NCBI GenBank assembly: GCA_947473125.1
Contig: CANJDH010000024.1
Span: forward strand, 1 to 51,764
Direction: 5' to 3'
DNA from: Burkholderiales bacterium
GTDB taxonomy: Bacteria > Pseudomonadota > Gammaproteobacteria > Burkholderiales > JAEUOS01
DNA length: 51,764 bases
Position 1 is the stretch's first letter, and the number at the start of each line of letters is the position of its first letter. This document shows, piece after piece, positions 8,236 to 15,880 of this stretch. Made by a program: the position numbers and the translations under genes. The notes under the pieces were generated by a model. It ran no database searches, had not been told where the DNA came from, and saw only the letters and a program-made list of their open reading frames with translations.

Positions 8236-9432
8236 CTACAAGCCCAGAATCATCTGGGTCATGATGTTTTTCTGGATTTCGTTCGAGCCGCCGTAGATCG
8301 AGGTCTTGCGGTAATTGAAGTAGTACGCGGCCAGCGGGTCAATCGCTTCGCCCTTCGCCGGGTCATCGAATCGATCCACATGGAACGGCAATGCGCGCGG
8401 ACCAATCGCCTCCACCATCAACTCGGTGAGGCGCTGCTGCACTTCGGTGCCCTTCACCTTGAGCAGCGACGCTTCCGGGCCGGGGCCGCCTTTACCCTGT
8501 GCTGCGGCGTGCGACTCGGCCGAGACGACACGCAATACGGTCATCTCGAGAGCCATCAGCTCGATTTCGAGGTCGGCCACCTTGCTCGCAAAGCGCATGT
8601 CCTGCATCAGCGACTTGCCGTCCACCTGCTGTTCGGCGGCGACACTTTTCAAGAACGCGAGCTCGCGCTTCGACCCGCCCACCCGCGCGATGCCGGTGCG
8701 TTCGTGGCCGAGCAGGTATTTGGCGTAGGTCCAGCCCTTGTTTTCCTCGCCGATCAGGTTCTCGACCGGGACTTCGACGTTGTCGAAAAACACCTCGTTG
8801 ACTTCGGCATCTTCGTCCATGGTGACGATCGGGCGTACCGTAATGCCGGGAGACTTCATGTTGATCAGCAGAAACGAGATGCCTTCCTGCTTCTTGACCT
8901 CGGGGTCGGTGCGCACCAGGCAGAAGATCATGTCGGCATGCTGGGCCAGCGTGGTCCAGGTCTTCTGGCCGTTGACGATGTACTTGTCGCCCCGGCGCTC
9001 GGCACGGGTTTTCAGGGAGGCCAGGTCGGAGCCCGATCCGGGTTCGGAATAGCCCTGGCACCACCAGTCGGTGCCGTCGAGAATGCGCGGCAGGTAGTGG
9101 CGCTTTTGCCCTTCGTTGCCAAAGCGCATGATCACCGGCCCTACCATGGCAATGCCGAACGGCATGATCTGCGGCGTACCGGCGCCGGCGCACTCTTCGT
9201 CAAAAATGTGTTTTTGGGTCGGCGTCCATCCGGTGCCGCCCCATTCGACCGGCCAACCGGGTGCGACCCAACCCTTGGCTGCCACCGTCTTGTGCCAGGA
9301 CAGAAACTCCTGCTTGCTCAGGCGCCGATGTCCAAGCACCTTGGCTTGCAGGTCGGCGGGCAAATGGGCGTTGAGCCAGGTGCGAATCTCTGCGCGAAAG
9401 GCCTCGTCTGCGGCCGTGTAATTGAGTTCCAT
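8236..9432 (-). CDS. Acyl-CoA dehydrogenase, large (PimC-like) subunit
   Basis: A 398-residue acyl-CoA dehydrogenase with canonical elements: WPVEWGGTGWTPTQ in the N-terminal domain, CQGYSEPGSGSDLASLKTRA for FAD binding, a middle beta-domain, and a C-terminal IYGGSNEIQKNIMTQ. The start at 9432 was preferred to an upstream in-frame codon because GGAG is well spaced before it and MELNYTAADEAFRAEIRTWL matches the family start. It is the first gene of the operon with the small subunit and MaoC hydratase. The products probably form an alpha2beta2-type enzyme. Confidence 0.9.
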   Translation of the reverse strand: MELNYTAADEAFRAEIRTWLNAHLPADLQAKVLGHRRLSKQEFLSWHKTVAAKGWVAPGWPVEWGGTGWTPTQKHIFDEECAGAGTPQIMPFGIAMVGPVIMRFGNEGQKRHYLPRILDGTDWWCQGYSEPGSGSDLASLKTRAERRGDKYIVNGQKTWTTLAQHADMIFCLVRTDPEVKKQEGISFLLINMKSPGITVRPIVTMDEDAEVNEVFFDNVEVPVENLIGEENKGWTYAKYLLGHERTGIARVGGSKRELAFLKSVAAEQQVDGKSLMQDMRFASKVADLEIELMALEMTVLRVVSAESHAAAQGKGGPGPEASLLKVKGTEVQQRLTELMVEAIGPRALPFHVDRFDDPAKGEAIDPLAAYYFNYRKTSIYGGSNEIQKNIMTQMILGL

Positions 9433-9543
9433 GAATCGTCTCCGTTGCGTGGAATCTCGCCCTACTTGATCCGACAGGAGGGCGAACAACGGATGATAAG
9501 CGAATTCCCGACGCCCTCATTCGGGATAACGAGCGCGGGACGG

Positions 9544-9996
9544 CTAATTGAGTTCGCTTTGGTCAATCACCGGGAACGGCAGGCGCGCAACCTCGATGCC
9601 TTCATCGGCCAGGGCCTCGGCTTCCTGGCGGGATGCAACGCCGCGTATCGATCTTGCCGGCGCCTCCTTGTAATGGATCCGGCGCGCCTCCTCCGGAAAG
9701 CGTTGTCCTACATTTTCTGTCGCGGCCAGTACCTGGCGCATCATGTCGATCAACTGCGCCTGTTCCGGCGCCATGATTGCATGGGTTTGGGTAGCGTCGC
9801 GCGGCGCGGCGCCCGACCCGGAATTCGACGGCAGCAGGTTCAGGCGCGGCGCGGATAGCTGCTTTTCGATGTTCGACGAGCCGCACACCGGGCATGCCAG
9901 CAACCCGCGCTCCTGCTGCGCAGCCATGTCGGCTGCCGAGCCGAACCAGCCCTCAAAGGCATGGCGCTGTTCGCAAGCGAGGTTGAATACGATCAC
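9544..9996 (-). CDS. DUF1178 family protein
   Basis: A 150-residue protein of the DUF1178 family, common in alpha- and betaproteobacteria and of unknown function. The start is GTG at 9996, giving VIVFNLACEQRHAFEGWF, which matches the usual MIVFDLxCxxGHxFEGWF beginning. A CPVCG zinc-ribbon-like knuckle follows near residue 37, a low-complexity linker, then a helical segment with LIDMMRQVLAATENVGQRF, EARRIHYKEAPARSIRG and LPFPV near the end. It lies just downstream of the tRNA cluster on the same strand. Confidence 0.85.
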   Translation of the reverse strand: MIVFNLACEQRHAFEGWFGSAADMAAQQERGLLACPVCGSSNIEKQLSAPRLNLLPSNSGSGAAPRDATQTHAIMAPEQAQLIDMMRQVLAATENVGQRFPEEARRIHYKEAPARSIRGVASRQEAEALADEGIEVARLPFPVIDQSELN

Positions 9997-10017
9997 AGAG
10001 ATATGCCTTGGGTTAGG

Positions 10018-10109
10018 TGGTACCCGGAGCGGGGCTTGAACCCGCATGCCCCTTTGCAGGAAGCGAGGGATTTTAAGTCCCTTGTGTATACCAGTTTCAC
10101 CATCCGGGC
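10018..10109 (-). tRNA. tRNA-Leu (anticodon UAA)
   Basis: Acceptor GCCCGGA pairs with TCCGGGT and CCA is encoded. The anticodon stem-loop GGGACTTAAAATCCC shows TAA. A long variable arm (CGCTTCCTGCAAAGGGGCATGC region) and the T arm GGGTTCAAGCCC are typical of leucine tRNAs. It is the last of three tandem tRNAs. Confidence 0.96.
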
Positions 10110-10255
10110 CGGTTACCGGAGTGTACTAGGGATTCCCCGGACAACGCCGCAAATCGATGCGCGCCGGTGCAATGTGCGACACCTTGAAGCCCCCCCGGCA
10201 GTCTGCCGCATCAATGTCTTGCCGGGCAGCAATGGAGGTAGGCATTGGCGGTATT

Positions 10256-10329
10256 TGGAGGCGCGGGCCGGAGTCGAACCGACCTACATGGATTTGCAAT
10301 CCAGTGCATAACCGCTTTGCTACCGCGCC
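10256..10329 (-). tRNA. tRNA-Cys (anticodon GCA)
   Basis: Acceptor GGCGCGG pairs with CCGCGCC, discriminator U, CCA encoded. The anticodon loop ATTGCAAAT shows GCA. The T arm has GGTTCGACTCC. It is the middle member of the Gly-Cys-Leu cluster. Confidence 0.97.
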
Positions 10330-10379
10330 GGGTCCGGAAACGAAAAAGAGGAACTATGCATTCCCCTTTTTTGTAATTC

Positions 10380-10455
10380 TGGAGCGGGAGAAGAGTCTCG
10401 AACTCTCGACCTCAACCTTGGCAAGGTTGCGCTCTACCAACTGAGCTACTCCCGC
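10380..10455 (-). tRNA. tRNA-Gly (anticodon GCC)
   Basis: Acceptor GCGGGAG pairs with CTCCCGC, CCA encoded. The anticodon stem-loop CAACCTTGCCAAGGTTG shows GCC. D arm AGCTCAGTTGGTAGAGC and T arm GAGTTCGAGACTC are standard. It is the first of the cluster, downstream of pgsA. Confidence 0.97.
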
Positions 10456-10470
10456 GTTGTAGAGCTTCGC

Positions 10471-10500
10471 ATTATAGCAAATGTCGGCAAACAATTGCAA
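10471..10500 (-). promoter_or_regulatory. Sigma-70-type promoter of the tRNA cluster
   Basis: Minus strand: TTGCAA (10495-10500), 18-base spacer, perfect TATAAT (10471-10476), 15 bases before the tRNA-Gly 5' end. Confidence 0.7.
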
Positions 10501-10528
10501 CCGCCCGTTAGCCCGCAATGCGGGGGCG

Positions 10529-11092
10529 TCAAATCCGCGAAGCGGCGCGTATGTAGACGGCCATTGACGCCAGCGTCAGCAACGCCGCCGCGTAAATGAA
10601 CCACTCGCCCAGCACCCGTGCTTCAAACAAACCGAGAAAATTGTCGTGGAACAGGAGCAGCGGGATCGCAATCATTTGCACGATGGTCTTGATCTTGCCC
10701 ATCGCGTTGACCGCTACCAGTTTGGCCGAACCGACCTGCGCCATCCATTCGCGCAAGGCGGAAATGGCGATCTCGCGCCCGATGATGATGAGTGCGATCA
10801 GGGCGTCCACGCGCAGCAATTGCACCAGCACGATCAGGGCCGCCGCAACCATGAGCTTGTCGGCTACCGGGTCAAGAAAGGCGCCGAACGCCGATTGCTG
10901 GTCGAGCTTGCGTGCCAGCCAGCCGTCGAGCCAGTCGGTGATGGCCGCGAGTACAAACATGAAAGTCGCGGCCTGGTTTTTTTCGTGCGCGGCCAACCAT
11001 GCGTCCGGCAGATAGAACACGCCTACCACCAGCGGGATCAGGACAATGCGCAGCCAGGTCAGCAGGTTGGGGATATTGAGCGGTTTGCCCAT
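10529..11092 (-). CDS. pgsA: CDP-diacylglycerol-glycerol-3-phosphate 3-phosphatidyltransferase
   Basis: Makes phosphatidylglycerophosphate, the precursor of phosphatidylglycerol and cardiolipin, in the inner membrane. The 187-residue protein has the complete CDP-alcohol phosphotransferase motif DGWLARKLDQQSAFGAFLDP plus VADK (DG-x2-AR-x8-G-x3-D-x3-D) and about five membrane segments. The start at 11092 (MGKPLNIPNLLTWLR) matches the family and lies four bases after the stop of the preceding gene, so translation is probably coupled. The tRNA-Gly-Cys-Leu cluster follows downstream, a common proteobacterial order. Confidence 0.95.
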   Translation of the reverse strand: MGKPLNIPNLLTWLRIVLIPLVVGVFYLPDAWLAAHEKNQAATFMFVLAAITDWLDGWLARKLDQQSAFGAFLDPVADKLMVAAALIVLVQLLRVDALIALIIIGREIAISALREWMAQVGSAKLVAVNAMGKIKTIVQMIAIPLLLFHDNFLGLFEARVLGEWFIYAAALLTLASMAVYIRAASRI

Positions 11093-11096
11093 GCGC

Positions 11097-11888
11097 CTAT
11101 CTGACTTCCTCGACGCGCAGGTAGATGCGATTGTCGAGCGCACCGGCCTCCGAAGAACGCGCCAGAATGCCGCTCGATTCGGACGCACGCGTCTGGTTGC
11201 TGCCGCCGACCTCGATCCACTGCCCGAGCTTGCCGCTGACGGTGGTCATGGCCCGGCTCACGTTGGCACTGCCCGGGCCCAGGTTGGCCGGTGTGTCGCG
11301 CTGGGTAAAAATATCGAGGAACACGGTATCGCCGTTCACGCGCGGCGTGGCATAAAACCCGGACATGATGTCGCGCGGCGTTACCGTCTCCTGGACCACC
11401 ACGCCGTTGACGGTGCGCGTGACGGTACGCGATGGCACCAACTGCGAGGTGCCGGTGCGAATGTACGCGGCCGAGCCTTCCTGGGTACGGATCTGCTGAG
11501 ACAGGTTGTCGCGTCCCTGCGCCGTGCTGTCAACAACGCTGCCGGCGGCACGGCTGTTGCCGGGTTCGAGCACCACCCCGGCGCTTGCGGCAAACCGGCT
11601 GTCGCGCGATTCGGCGTCCTGCCGCACGTGAATCACCAGTTGGCGCGCTGCCCGATCCAGGCTCGCCAACATCTGCCGGATCTGCGCAAGGTTGGCAGGC
11701 GTAGTGCGTACAATCAACTGAAATCCGCTGCCGCTCACGGCGCCACCGCGTTCAAGCATGGGCTGCACGATCGGGATGAGCTGCTCCGCAGGGCGATTGC
11801 GCAGCTGGATGATTTCGAGCGTCTGCGCGAACACCGGAGCGGTGACGACCGCCAGCAGCAGCAACATGAGGAGGAGGCGTTTCAACAT
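11097..11888 (-). CDS. Exported secretin N-domain-like protein
   Basis: A 263-residue exported protein. Residues 1-21 are a signal peptide (LLLMLLLLAVVTAPVFAQ). Residues about 22-90 read LEIIQLRNRPAEQLIPIVQPMLERGG ... FQLIVRTTPANLAQIRQMLASLD, which is the N1/NolW-type ring-building domain of type II/III secretins. There is no secretin pore domain. The rest is a beta-rich region (about 90-263) with a TVTRTVNGVVVQ segment. It may be a secretin-like periplasmic ring protein or an envelope adaptor; no secretion genes are nearby. It lies four bases before pgsA. The ATG at 11888 was chosen over a TTG further upstream that lacks a ribosome site. Confidence 0.65.
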   Translation of the reverse strand: MLKRLLLMLLLLAVVTAPVFAQTLEIIQLRNRPAEQLIPIVQPMLERGGAVSGSGFQLIVRTTPANLAQIRQMLASLDRAARQLVIHVRQDAESRDSRFAASAGVVLEPGNSRAAGSVVDSTAQGRDNLSQQIRTQEGSAAYIRTGTSQLVPSRTVTRTVNGVVVQETVTPRDIMSGFYATPRVNGDTVFLDIFTQRDTPANLGPGSANVSRAMTTVSGKLGQWIEVGGSNQTRASESSGILARSSEAGALDNRIYLRVEEVR

Positions 11889-11907
11889 AGGGTCGCGGCG
11901 CAATCGC

Positions 11908-12117
11908 TCAGGCTGGGATATCCGGGATCAGACGCATCTCGAGCAGCGTGATGGTATCTTTGAGCTGGAGCTTGCGCTTCTTGAGCCGGCGCATCTGCAG
12001 TTGGTCGTAATCCGGCGTCGTGGTCAATTTGTCGATCACCTGGTCAAGGTCGCGATGCTCGATCTGCAACTCCACAATTCGCTGTTGAATCGCCTCGATG
12101 TCTTCTGCCGTCAGCAT
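11908..12117 (-). CDS. DUF465 / YdcH family small coiled-coil protein
   Basis: A 69-residue, highly charged helical protein of the YdcH family (DUF465). The typical core is EHRDLDQVIDK ... DYDQLQMRRLKKRKLQLKDTI. Family members are short coiled coils of unknown function. The start at 12117 (MLTAEDIEAIQQRI) matches family length; an in-frame extension to 12753 is only a shadow of the opposite-strand gene. It is the first of a likely operon with the secretin-like gene and pgsA. Confidence 0.85.
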   Translation of the reverse strand: MLTAEDIEAIQQRIVELQIEHRDLDQVIDKLTTTPDYDQLQMRRLKKRKLQLKDTITLLEMRLIPDIPA

Positions 12118-12142
12118 AAAACCGGTCCACCGCGCTCTCACA

Positions 12143-12799
12143 ATGATGGGATGCATGATACACGCCTCGTTGGCGCTGTTTGCGGGCTCGGCAATTTGTG
12201 CTGTGGGCAGCAGCATCACGGTGCAGTCACGCACCGACATGCCTCTGCCCAGACTTGCGCAACTGGTGACCCGCGCCTTGATGCCGCAGCTGACTGCCGT
12301 CGTGATTGAGGATACCGCGTGGACCGAAGGCGAGGTCCTGCGCGGCATCACCGGTGCGTTGACGATCCTGGGCCAGTGCGGGCTTGGTGCAAACCGGCTC
12401 ACCCTGCTGCGCATCAGGGCGCCGGTGGCATTCCATGACCTGTCCACCAGGGAGTCGCGGAGGCTCGCTGCCGCACTTGACGCACCCCGACCCACCTTGT
12501 TTTTCGTGCGTGACACACGTAATCGTCCCGCGTTTGACGCCGAGGCATTCGGCAGCCAAAACACGCGCCTGCGCCCCGAACTGACACACACGGTGTGGAT
12601 CACCCGGCAGGCGCCGGAGCTCGCCGAAGCGATTGCCCATGAGCTGTTCCACATTCTGGCTGACGACGGCAGCCATTCAGATGACACCGCCAACCTGATG
12701 CACGACCGTACCGCCCCCGGCCGACGCGTGCTCAACTCGCAGCAGTGCGCCAAAATGCTCGAAGCCGGGCGAAATGCGGGTCTGCTGAGCGAACAATAG
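12143..12799 (+). CDS. Putative exported zinc-metalloprotease-like protein (HExxH)
   Basis: A protein of about 218 residues with an N-terminal hydrophobic segment (IHASLALFAGSAICAVGSS) that looks like a signal peptide, and AIAHELFHILADDGSHSDD near residue 170. The HELFH motif with a downstream His in GSHSDDTANLMHD resembles a minimal gluzincin/metzincin zinc site. The middle shows WITRQAPELAEAIAHE. I do not recognise a named family. Start choice is uncertain (ATG at 12143, 12146 or 12155; no good ribosome site). It is divergent from the DUF465 gene with only about 25 bases between them. Confidence 0.6.
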   Translation: MMGCMIHASLALFAGSAICAVGSSITVQSRTDMPLPRLAQLVTRALMPQLTAVVIEDTAWTEGEVLRGITGALTILGQCGLGANRLTLLRIRAPVAFHDLSTRESRRLAAALDAPRPTLFFVRDTRNRPAFDAEAFGSQNTRLRPELTHTVWITRQAPELAEAIAHELFHILADDGSHSDDTANLMHDRTAPGRRVLNSQQCAKMLEAGRNAGLLSEQ

Positions 12800-12803
12800 T
12801 CGC

Positions 12804-12809
12804 TATAAT
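12804..12809 (+). promoter_or_regulatory. Perfect -10 element just before the PP2C start codon
   Basis: TATAAT ends eight bases before the ATG at 12818. If it is used, transcription would start at or very near the start codon, giving a leaderless mRNA. No convincing -35 is visible 17 bases upstream. Confidence 0.5.
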
Positions 12810-12817
12810 CAAAGGCT

Positions 12818-13708
12818 ATGCCGATTCGTATTGAAGCTGGAACCGGTCAGCACATCGGTGACCGGACGGAGCAACAGGACCGCCTCATCATCATCCCGAG
12901 CAAAAAAGAGCCCGGGGTGATCCTCATCGTCGTCGCAGACGGCATGGGCGGCCACACCGGCGGAGCGATGGCGGCCCAGCAGGTCGTCTCGACTGCGCAG
13001 CAGATTTTTGCAAATTTCCATTCGGGTGAAGACTCCCCCAAGAAGCTCTTGACGAGCATCGTCCACGAATCGCACCTGATCATTACCCTGTCGAGCTATA
13101 CCAGCGAGCAGGAGCCGCACAGCACGGTCGTTGCCATGCTCCTGCAAAAGGAGCGTGCCGATTGGGCGCACGTCGGAGACAGCCGGCTCTACCACTTCCG
13201 CGGCGCGAACCTGGTGCAACGCACACGTGACCACTCTTACGTCGAGCAGTTGTTTCGTGAAGGCAAGATCACCGAAGAGGACATGGAGAAGCACCCGAAC
13301 AAGAACATTTTGGTGCATTGCCTGGGAGCCGCGAACCCGCCCCTGATCGACTTTGGCGGTACCGACAAGCTTGAGGCCGACGATACCTTCATCCTGTGCA
13401 GCGACGGCCTGTGGGCCTATTTCACCGACGCCCAGATGGGCGCGCTGCTCGCAGCCTCTCCGCCGCGCGTTGCCAGCGAGCGCCTGATCGCGGTGGCGCG
13501 TTCGCAAGGCAACGGAAGGGGCGACAACGTGTCGCTGGCCGTCGTGAAGCTGACTTACTTCGAGGACGAAGCCGCGAAACCTCCCCCGCCGCCGCCGCCG
13601 CCCCGCCCGAAGCCGGTTGCGCCGCCGCCAGTGGCGAAAAAGCCGGAACCACCGCCCGAGCCGGAAAAGAAAAAAGGCGTTTTCGGGAAGCTTTTCGGGA
13701 AAAAATAA
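12818..13708 (+). CDS. PP2C-type serine/threonine protein phosphatase
   Basis: A 296-residue metal-dependent phosphatase. PPM/PP2C motifs are in order: DRTEQQDR near 15-22, VVADGMGGHTGG near 39-50, HVGDSRLYHF near 116-125, LCSDGLW near 194-200, and GNGRGDNVSLAVV near 230-242, supplying the metal-binding Asp residues. After the catalytic domain comes a Pro-rich stretch with eight consecutive prolines, then a basic end KKKGVFGKLFGKK that could contact membrane or nucleic acid. No Ser/Thr kinase gene adjoins it, so its target pathway is unknown. The gene has no Shine-Dalgarno sequence but a perfect -10 element just upstream. Confidence 0.88.
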   Translation: MPIRIEAGTGQHIGDRTEQQDRLIIIPSKKEPGVILIVVADGMGGHTGGAMAAQQVVSTAQQIFANFHSGEDSPKKLLTSIVHESHLIITLSSYTSEQEPHSTVVAMLLQKERADWAHVGDSRLYHFRGANLVQRTRDHSYVEQLFREGKITEEDMEKHPNKNILVHCLGAANPPLIDFGGTDKLEADDTFILCSDGLWAYFTDAQMGALLAASPPRVASERLIAVARSQGNGRGDNVSLAVVKLTYFEDEAAKPPPPPPPPRPKPVAPPPVAKKPEPPPEPEKKKGVFGKLFGKK

Positions 13709-13729
13709 TACAGGTACAATGGGTTGGGT

Positions 13730-13749
13730 GACTTACCTAAAGGTAAGTC
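13730..13749. promoter_or_regulatory. 20-bp perfect inverted repeat (putative operator)
   Basis: GACTTACC-TAAA-GGTAAGTC, about 120 bases before the start of the exported Ala/Pro-rich protein gene. A possible -10 (TACAAT at 13715-13720) lies just upstream, which would place the palindrome near the transcription start. Confidence 0.4.
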
Positions 13750-13867
13750 TGACGTGCTCAATCCGTCGTAACCGCGATGGATCGTGCGACGGTTTGTCCG
13801 ACAGGACAACCCGGCTGGCAAACATGACCGCGAGTACGCACGATCGCGGCTCACTTGGGAGGCGAAA

Positions 13868-14377
13868 ATGACACGTATGCATACCCTGGGAATGGCACTG
13901 CTTCTGGCAGTGTCGGCATCCGCTCTCGCGCAGGACAAAGCAGCCCCTGCCGCACCGGCCGCAAAGCCCGCGATCGCGCCCCCCGCGCCAGCCGCTACGG
14001 CCGCCCCTGCGCAAAAGCCTGTGGTTGCCCCGGTAGCACCTGCGGCCGCATCATCAGTGGTAGCCGGCCCCGCAGCAGGTGCAAAACCAGCCGCTGCGCC
14101 GACGCCGGCAATGAATACAGCCGTCGCGCCTGCCGCTGACAAGGTCGATGCCCCGAAGAAAAAACGCGTAGTGAAGCGCAAGCCGAAGAGCGCGTGCACG
14201 AAACTGGATGACCCTTGGGATAACATCTGTCAGGTCCAAAAAAATGCGGAGCTTGCCTGCAAAGACTTGCCAACAGGAAAAAAAGCGGCAAAACCATCGA
14301 AAAAGGGCAAGGATGCTGCTGCGCCGACTGAAAATCGACGCCAGCAATGTGTCGACAACTACATGCGCAACGTCTGA
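13868..14377 (+). CDS. Exported Ala/Pro-rich basic protein
   Basis: A 169-residue exported protein of unknown function. Residues 1-22 are a signal peptide (MALLLAVSASALAQ). The next 75 or so residues are low-complexity Ala/Pro/Lys. The KKKRVVKRKPK stretch precedes a C-terminal part with four cysteines (SACTKLDD, NICQVQ, ELACKDL, QQCVDNY) that could form two disulphides. GGGAGG precedes the ATG with good spacing, which decides the start against an in-frame upstream codon. It is monocistronic and ends at a strong terminator. Confidence 0.65.
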   Translation: MTRMHTLGMALLLAVSASALAQDKAAPAAPAAKPAIAPPAPAATAAPAQKPVVAPVAPAAASSVVAGPAAGAKPAAAPTPAMNTAVAPAADKVDAPKKKRVVKRKPKSACTKLDDPWDNICQVQKNAELACKDLPTGKKAAKPSKKGKDAAAPTENRRQQCVDNYMRNV

Positions 14378-14397
14378 CGACCGGTCATTGATGCATC

Positions 14398-14429
14398 AAA
14401 AACGCCCGCATTTACGCGGGCGTTTTTTT
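14398..14429. terminator. Bidirectional Rho-independent terminator
   Basis: AAAAACGCCCGC-ATTTAC-GCGGGCGTTTTTTT. The A and T flanks make it work for the plus-strand gene ending at 14377 and for the minus-strand gene ending at 14472. Confidence 0.92.
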
Positions 14430-14471
14430 GCAGCACGGCTTTTTGTCGTGCCACCTTTCGGGCCATCGGCT

Positions 14472-15233
14472 CTAGGATTTCCCCGGCCCTGCAGCCGGGC
14501 TGTCCGGCGTTGAAGCCGCCGGCGATTTCGGGATCGCCTTGGCGGGAAGTCCGGAAGGCGCTGCGGCATCTTGTTGCCGCGCCCGCGCTTCCTTCTCTTG
14601 CGCGCGCTGCAGTACCGCGCTCACTTTTTCCTCATGCGCGCGGACGCGCTCGGCACGTTCCGCCACCGAGGCACGTTCCTGCGCCGCCTTGCGCACGCGC
14701 GCATCCTGTTTTTGGTCCAGCCTGCGCTTTTCTGCAGCCGCGCGCTGCCTGCGTTCTTCTGCTCCGGCCTCAAATTCACGCTCGGCTCTGGCCTTGCGGT
14801 CTACATGCTCTTTCTGGTTTTTGCTGGTGCGCTCGCGCTCTGCCCGTCTTTGCGGCGCATCAGCAGCCTCGAGTTCGCGCTTCGCCGCACGCAATGCCTG
14901 GGCTTCGCGCTCCGCGTCGCGGCGCTTGAATTCGCGCGCCTCCACCTGGATTGCACGAATGCGTCGCTCGGCCTTGACGTTGTCCTCTGTCGCATCGATC
15001 AAGCAGGATTCGGCGACCAGCTTCGCATAACAGGCTTGCCGGCGCCCTAGAAAAGCCTTTTCCTGCGCAAGTTGCGCTGCCCTGACGTCGAGGAGCGCGC
15101 GGTCTGCCTGCACAATCGAGCGAATCGAGCCCGGCGGATACTGCGGCAACGGCAGGCCCGCCAGCTGACTCGACTGCGCAGCTGCGGTTCCTGCCAGGAG
15201 TGCCCAACAAAGAGGCAGAAAATGCCGCAGCAC
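14472..15233 (-). CDS. Exported coiled-coil protein, unknown function
   Basis: A 253-residue protein with a signal peptide (LPLCWALLAGTAAAQ) and a GTG start at 15233. Residues about 40-215 are an almost continuous Glu/Arg/Lys/Ala-rich coiled coil with two cysteines (RRQACYAKLVAESCLID near 65-80). The tail is Pro/Ala/Ser-rich. Similar conserved exported proteins occur in betaproteobacteria without a known role. It lies 15 bases after the gene at 15249-15863 and shares its transcript. Confidence 0.65.
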   Translation of the reverse strand: MLRHFLPLCWALLAGTAAAQSSQLAGLPLPQYPPGSIRSIVQADRALLDVRAAQLAQEKAFLGRRQACYAKLVAESCLIDATEDNVKAERRIRAIQVEAREFKRRDAEREAQALRAAKRELEAADAPQRRAERERTSKNQKEHVDRKARAEREFEAGAEERRQRAAAEKRRLDQKQDARVRKAAQERASVAERAERVRAHEEKVSAVLQRAQEKEARARQQDAAAPSGLPAKAIPKSPAASTPDSPAAGPGKS

Positions 15234-15248
15234 GAGATCGCGCTATGC

Positions 15249-15863
15249 CTATTTTTTTGCCGGGGCCGGTTTTTTGCAGCCCAGGGACGAGCCTTTGGGT
15301 GTAGCGAAATACTCGGTGTCGACCGGGCACGCCATGGCCTTCTCGGGCTTGTTTGCGCCCTTCTTGGCGGAACACGCAAACGCGCCCGACTTGGCATCAA
15401 CGGTCTTTTTGTTCAGCACATAGCCTTCCGGGCAAGCCGGCGCGGCTGTCGAACCTGCGCCCGCCGCGGCTGCGGCGGGGGCTGCGGCGGCGACCGGCTT
15501 GGGCGCTTCGGCAATCGTCACGGTGGTCTTGGTCTCACCCACGCAGCCGAATGTCGAGCCTTCCCTGCCTCCTTTGGCGATGATGGTATAGGTTCCGGCC
15601 TTGTTGTACGCCTTCGAAAAACTGCGCGGAAAATCGTCCTTGCCGGCGTTCATCTTGGTGACGTCAACGTCGCCGTTGCCGTATTCGACGCGCAAGGCGC
15701 AGATGCCTTCATTGTCACCGGCTACCGTCACTTTTACCGCAGCGCCAACGACCGCATTCGCCGGCTCGACCTTCACGCCGGTGATGGTACCGGCGAACGA
15801 CAGCGCCGACAGGCCTATTGCCGTGATGGCTGCCGTCATGCGGGTTGCTGATTGGATATTCAT
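15249..15863 (-). CDS. Exported PKD/Ig-like-domain protein, unknown function
   Basis: A 204-residue exported protein. GAGGAG precedes the ATG at 15863, and a signal peptide ends near LSFAG. Residues about 26-120 form an Ig/PKD-like beta-sandwich (GVKVEPANAVVGAAVKVTVAGD, with AGTYTIIAKG). Three pairs of cysteines are present. After an Ala-rich linker the C-terminal part (ACPEGYVLNKK ... FACSAKK ... ACPVDTEYF) is a small Cys-rich unit. It heads a two-gene operon. Four 10-bp direct repeats lie immediately upstream of its ribosome site. Confidence 0.65.
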   Translation of the reverse strand: MNIQSATRMTAAITAIGLSALSFAGTITGVKVEPANAVVGAAVKVTVAGDNEGICALRVEYGNGDVDVTKMNAGKDDFPRSFSKAYNKAGTYTIIAKGGREGSTFGCVGETKTTVTIAEAPKPVAAAAPAAAAAGAGSTAAPACPEGYVLNKKTVDAKSGAFACSAKKGANKPEKAMACPVDTEYFATPKGSSLGCKKPAPAKK

Positions 15864-15880
15864 GTTGGGTCTCCTCAAGG

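Noticed and set aside
8380-9858. Plus-strand open frame of 492 codons opposite the large acyl-CoA dehydrogenase
   Set aside because: A high-GC antisense shadow; the minus-strand product is an unambiguous acyl-CoA dehydrogenase.
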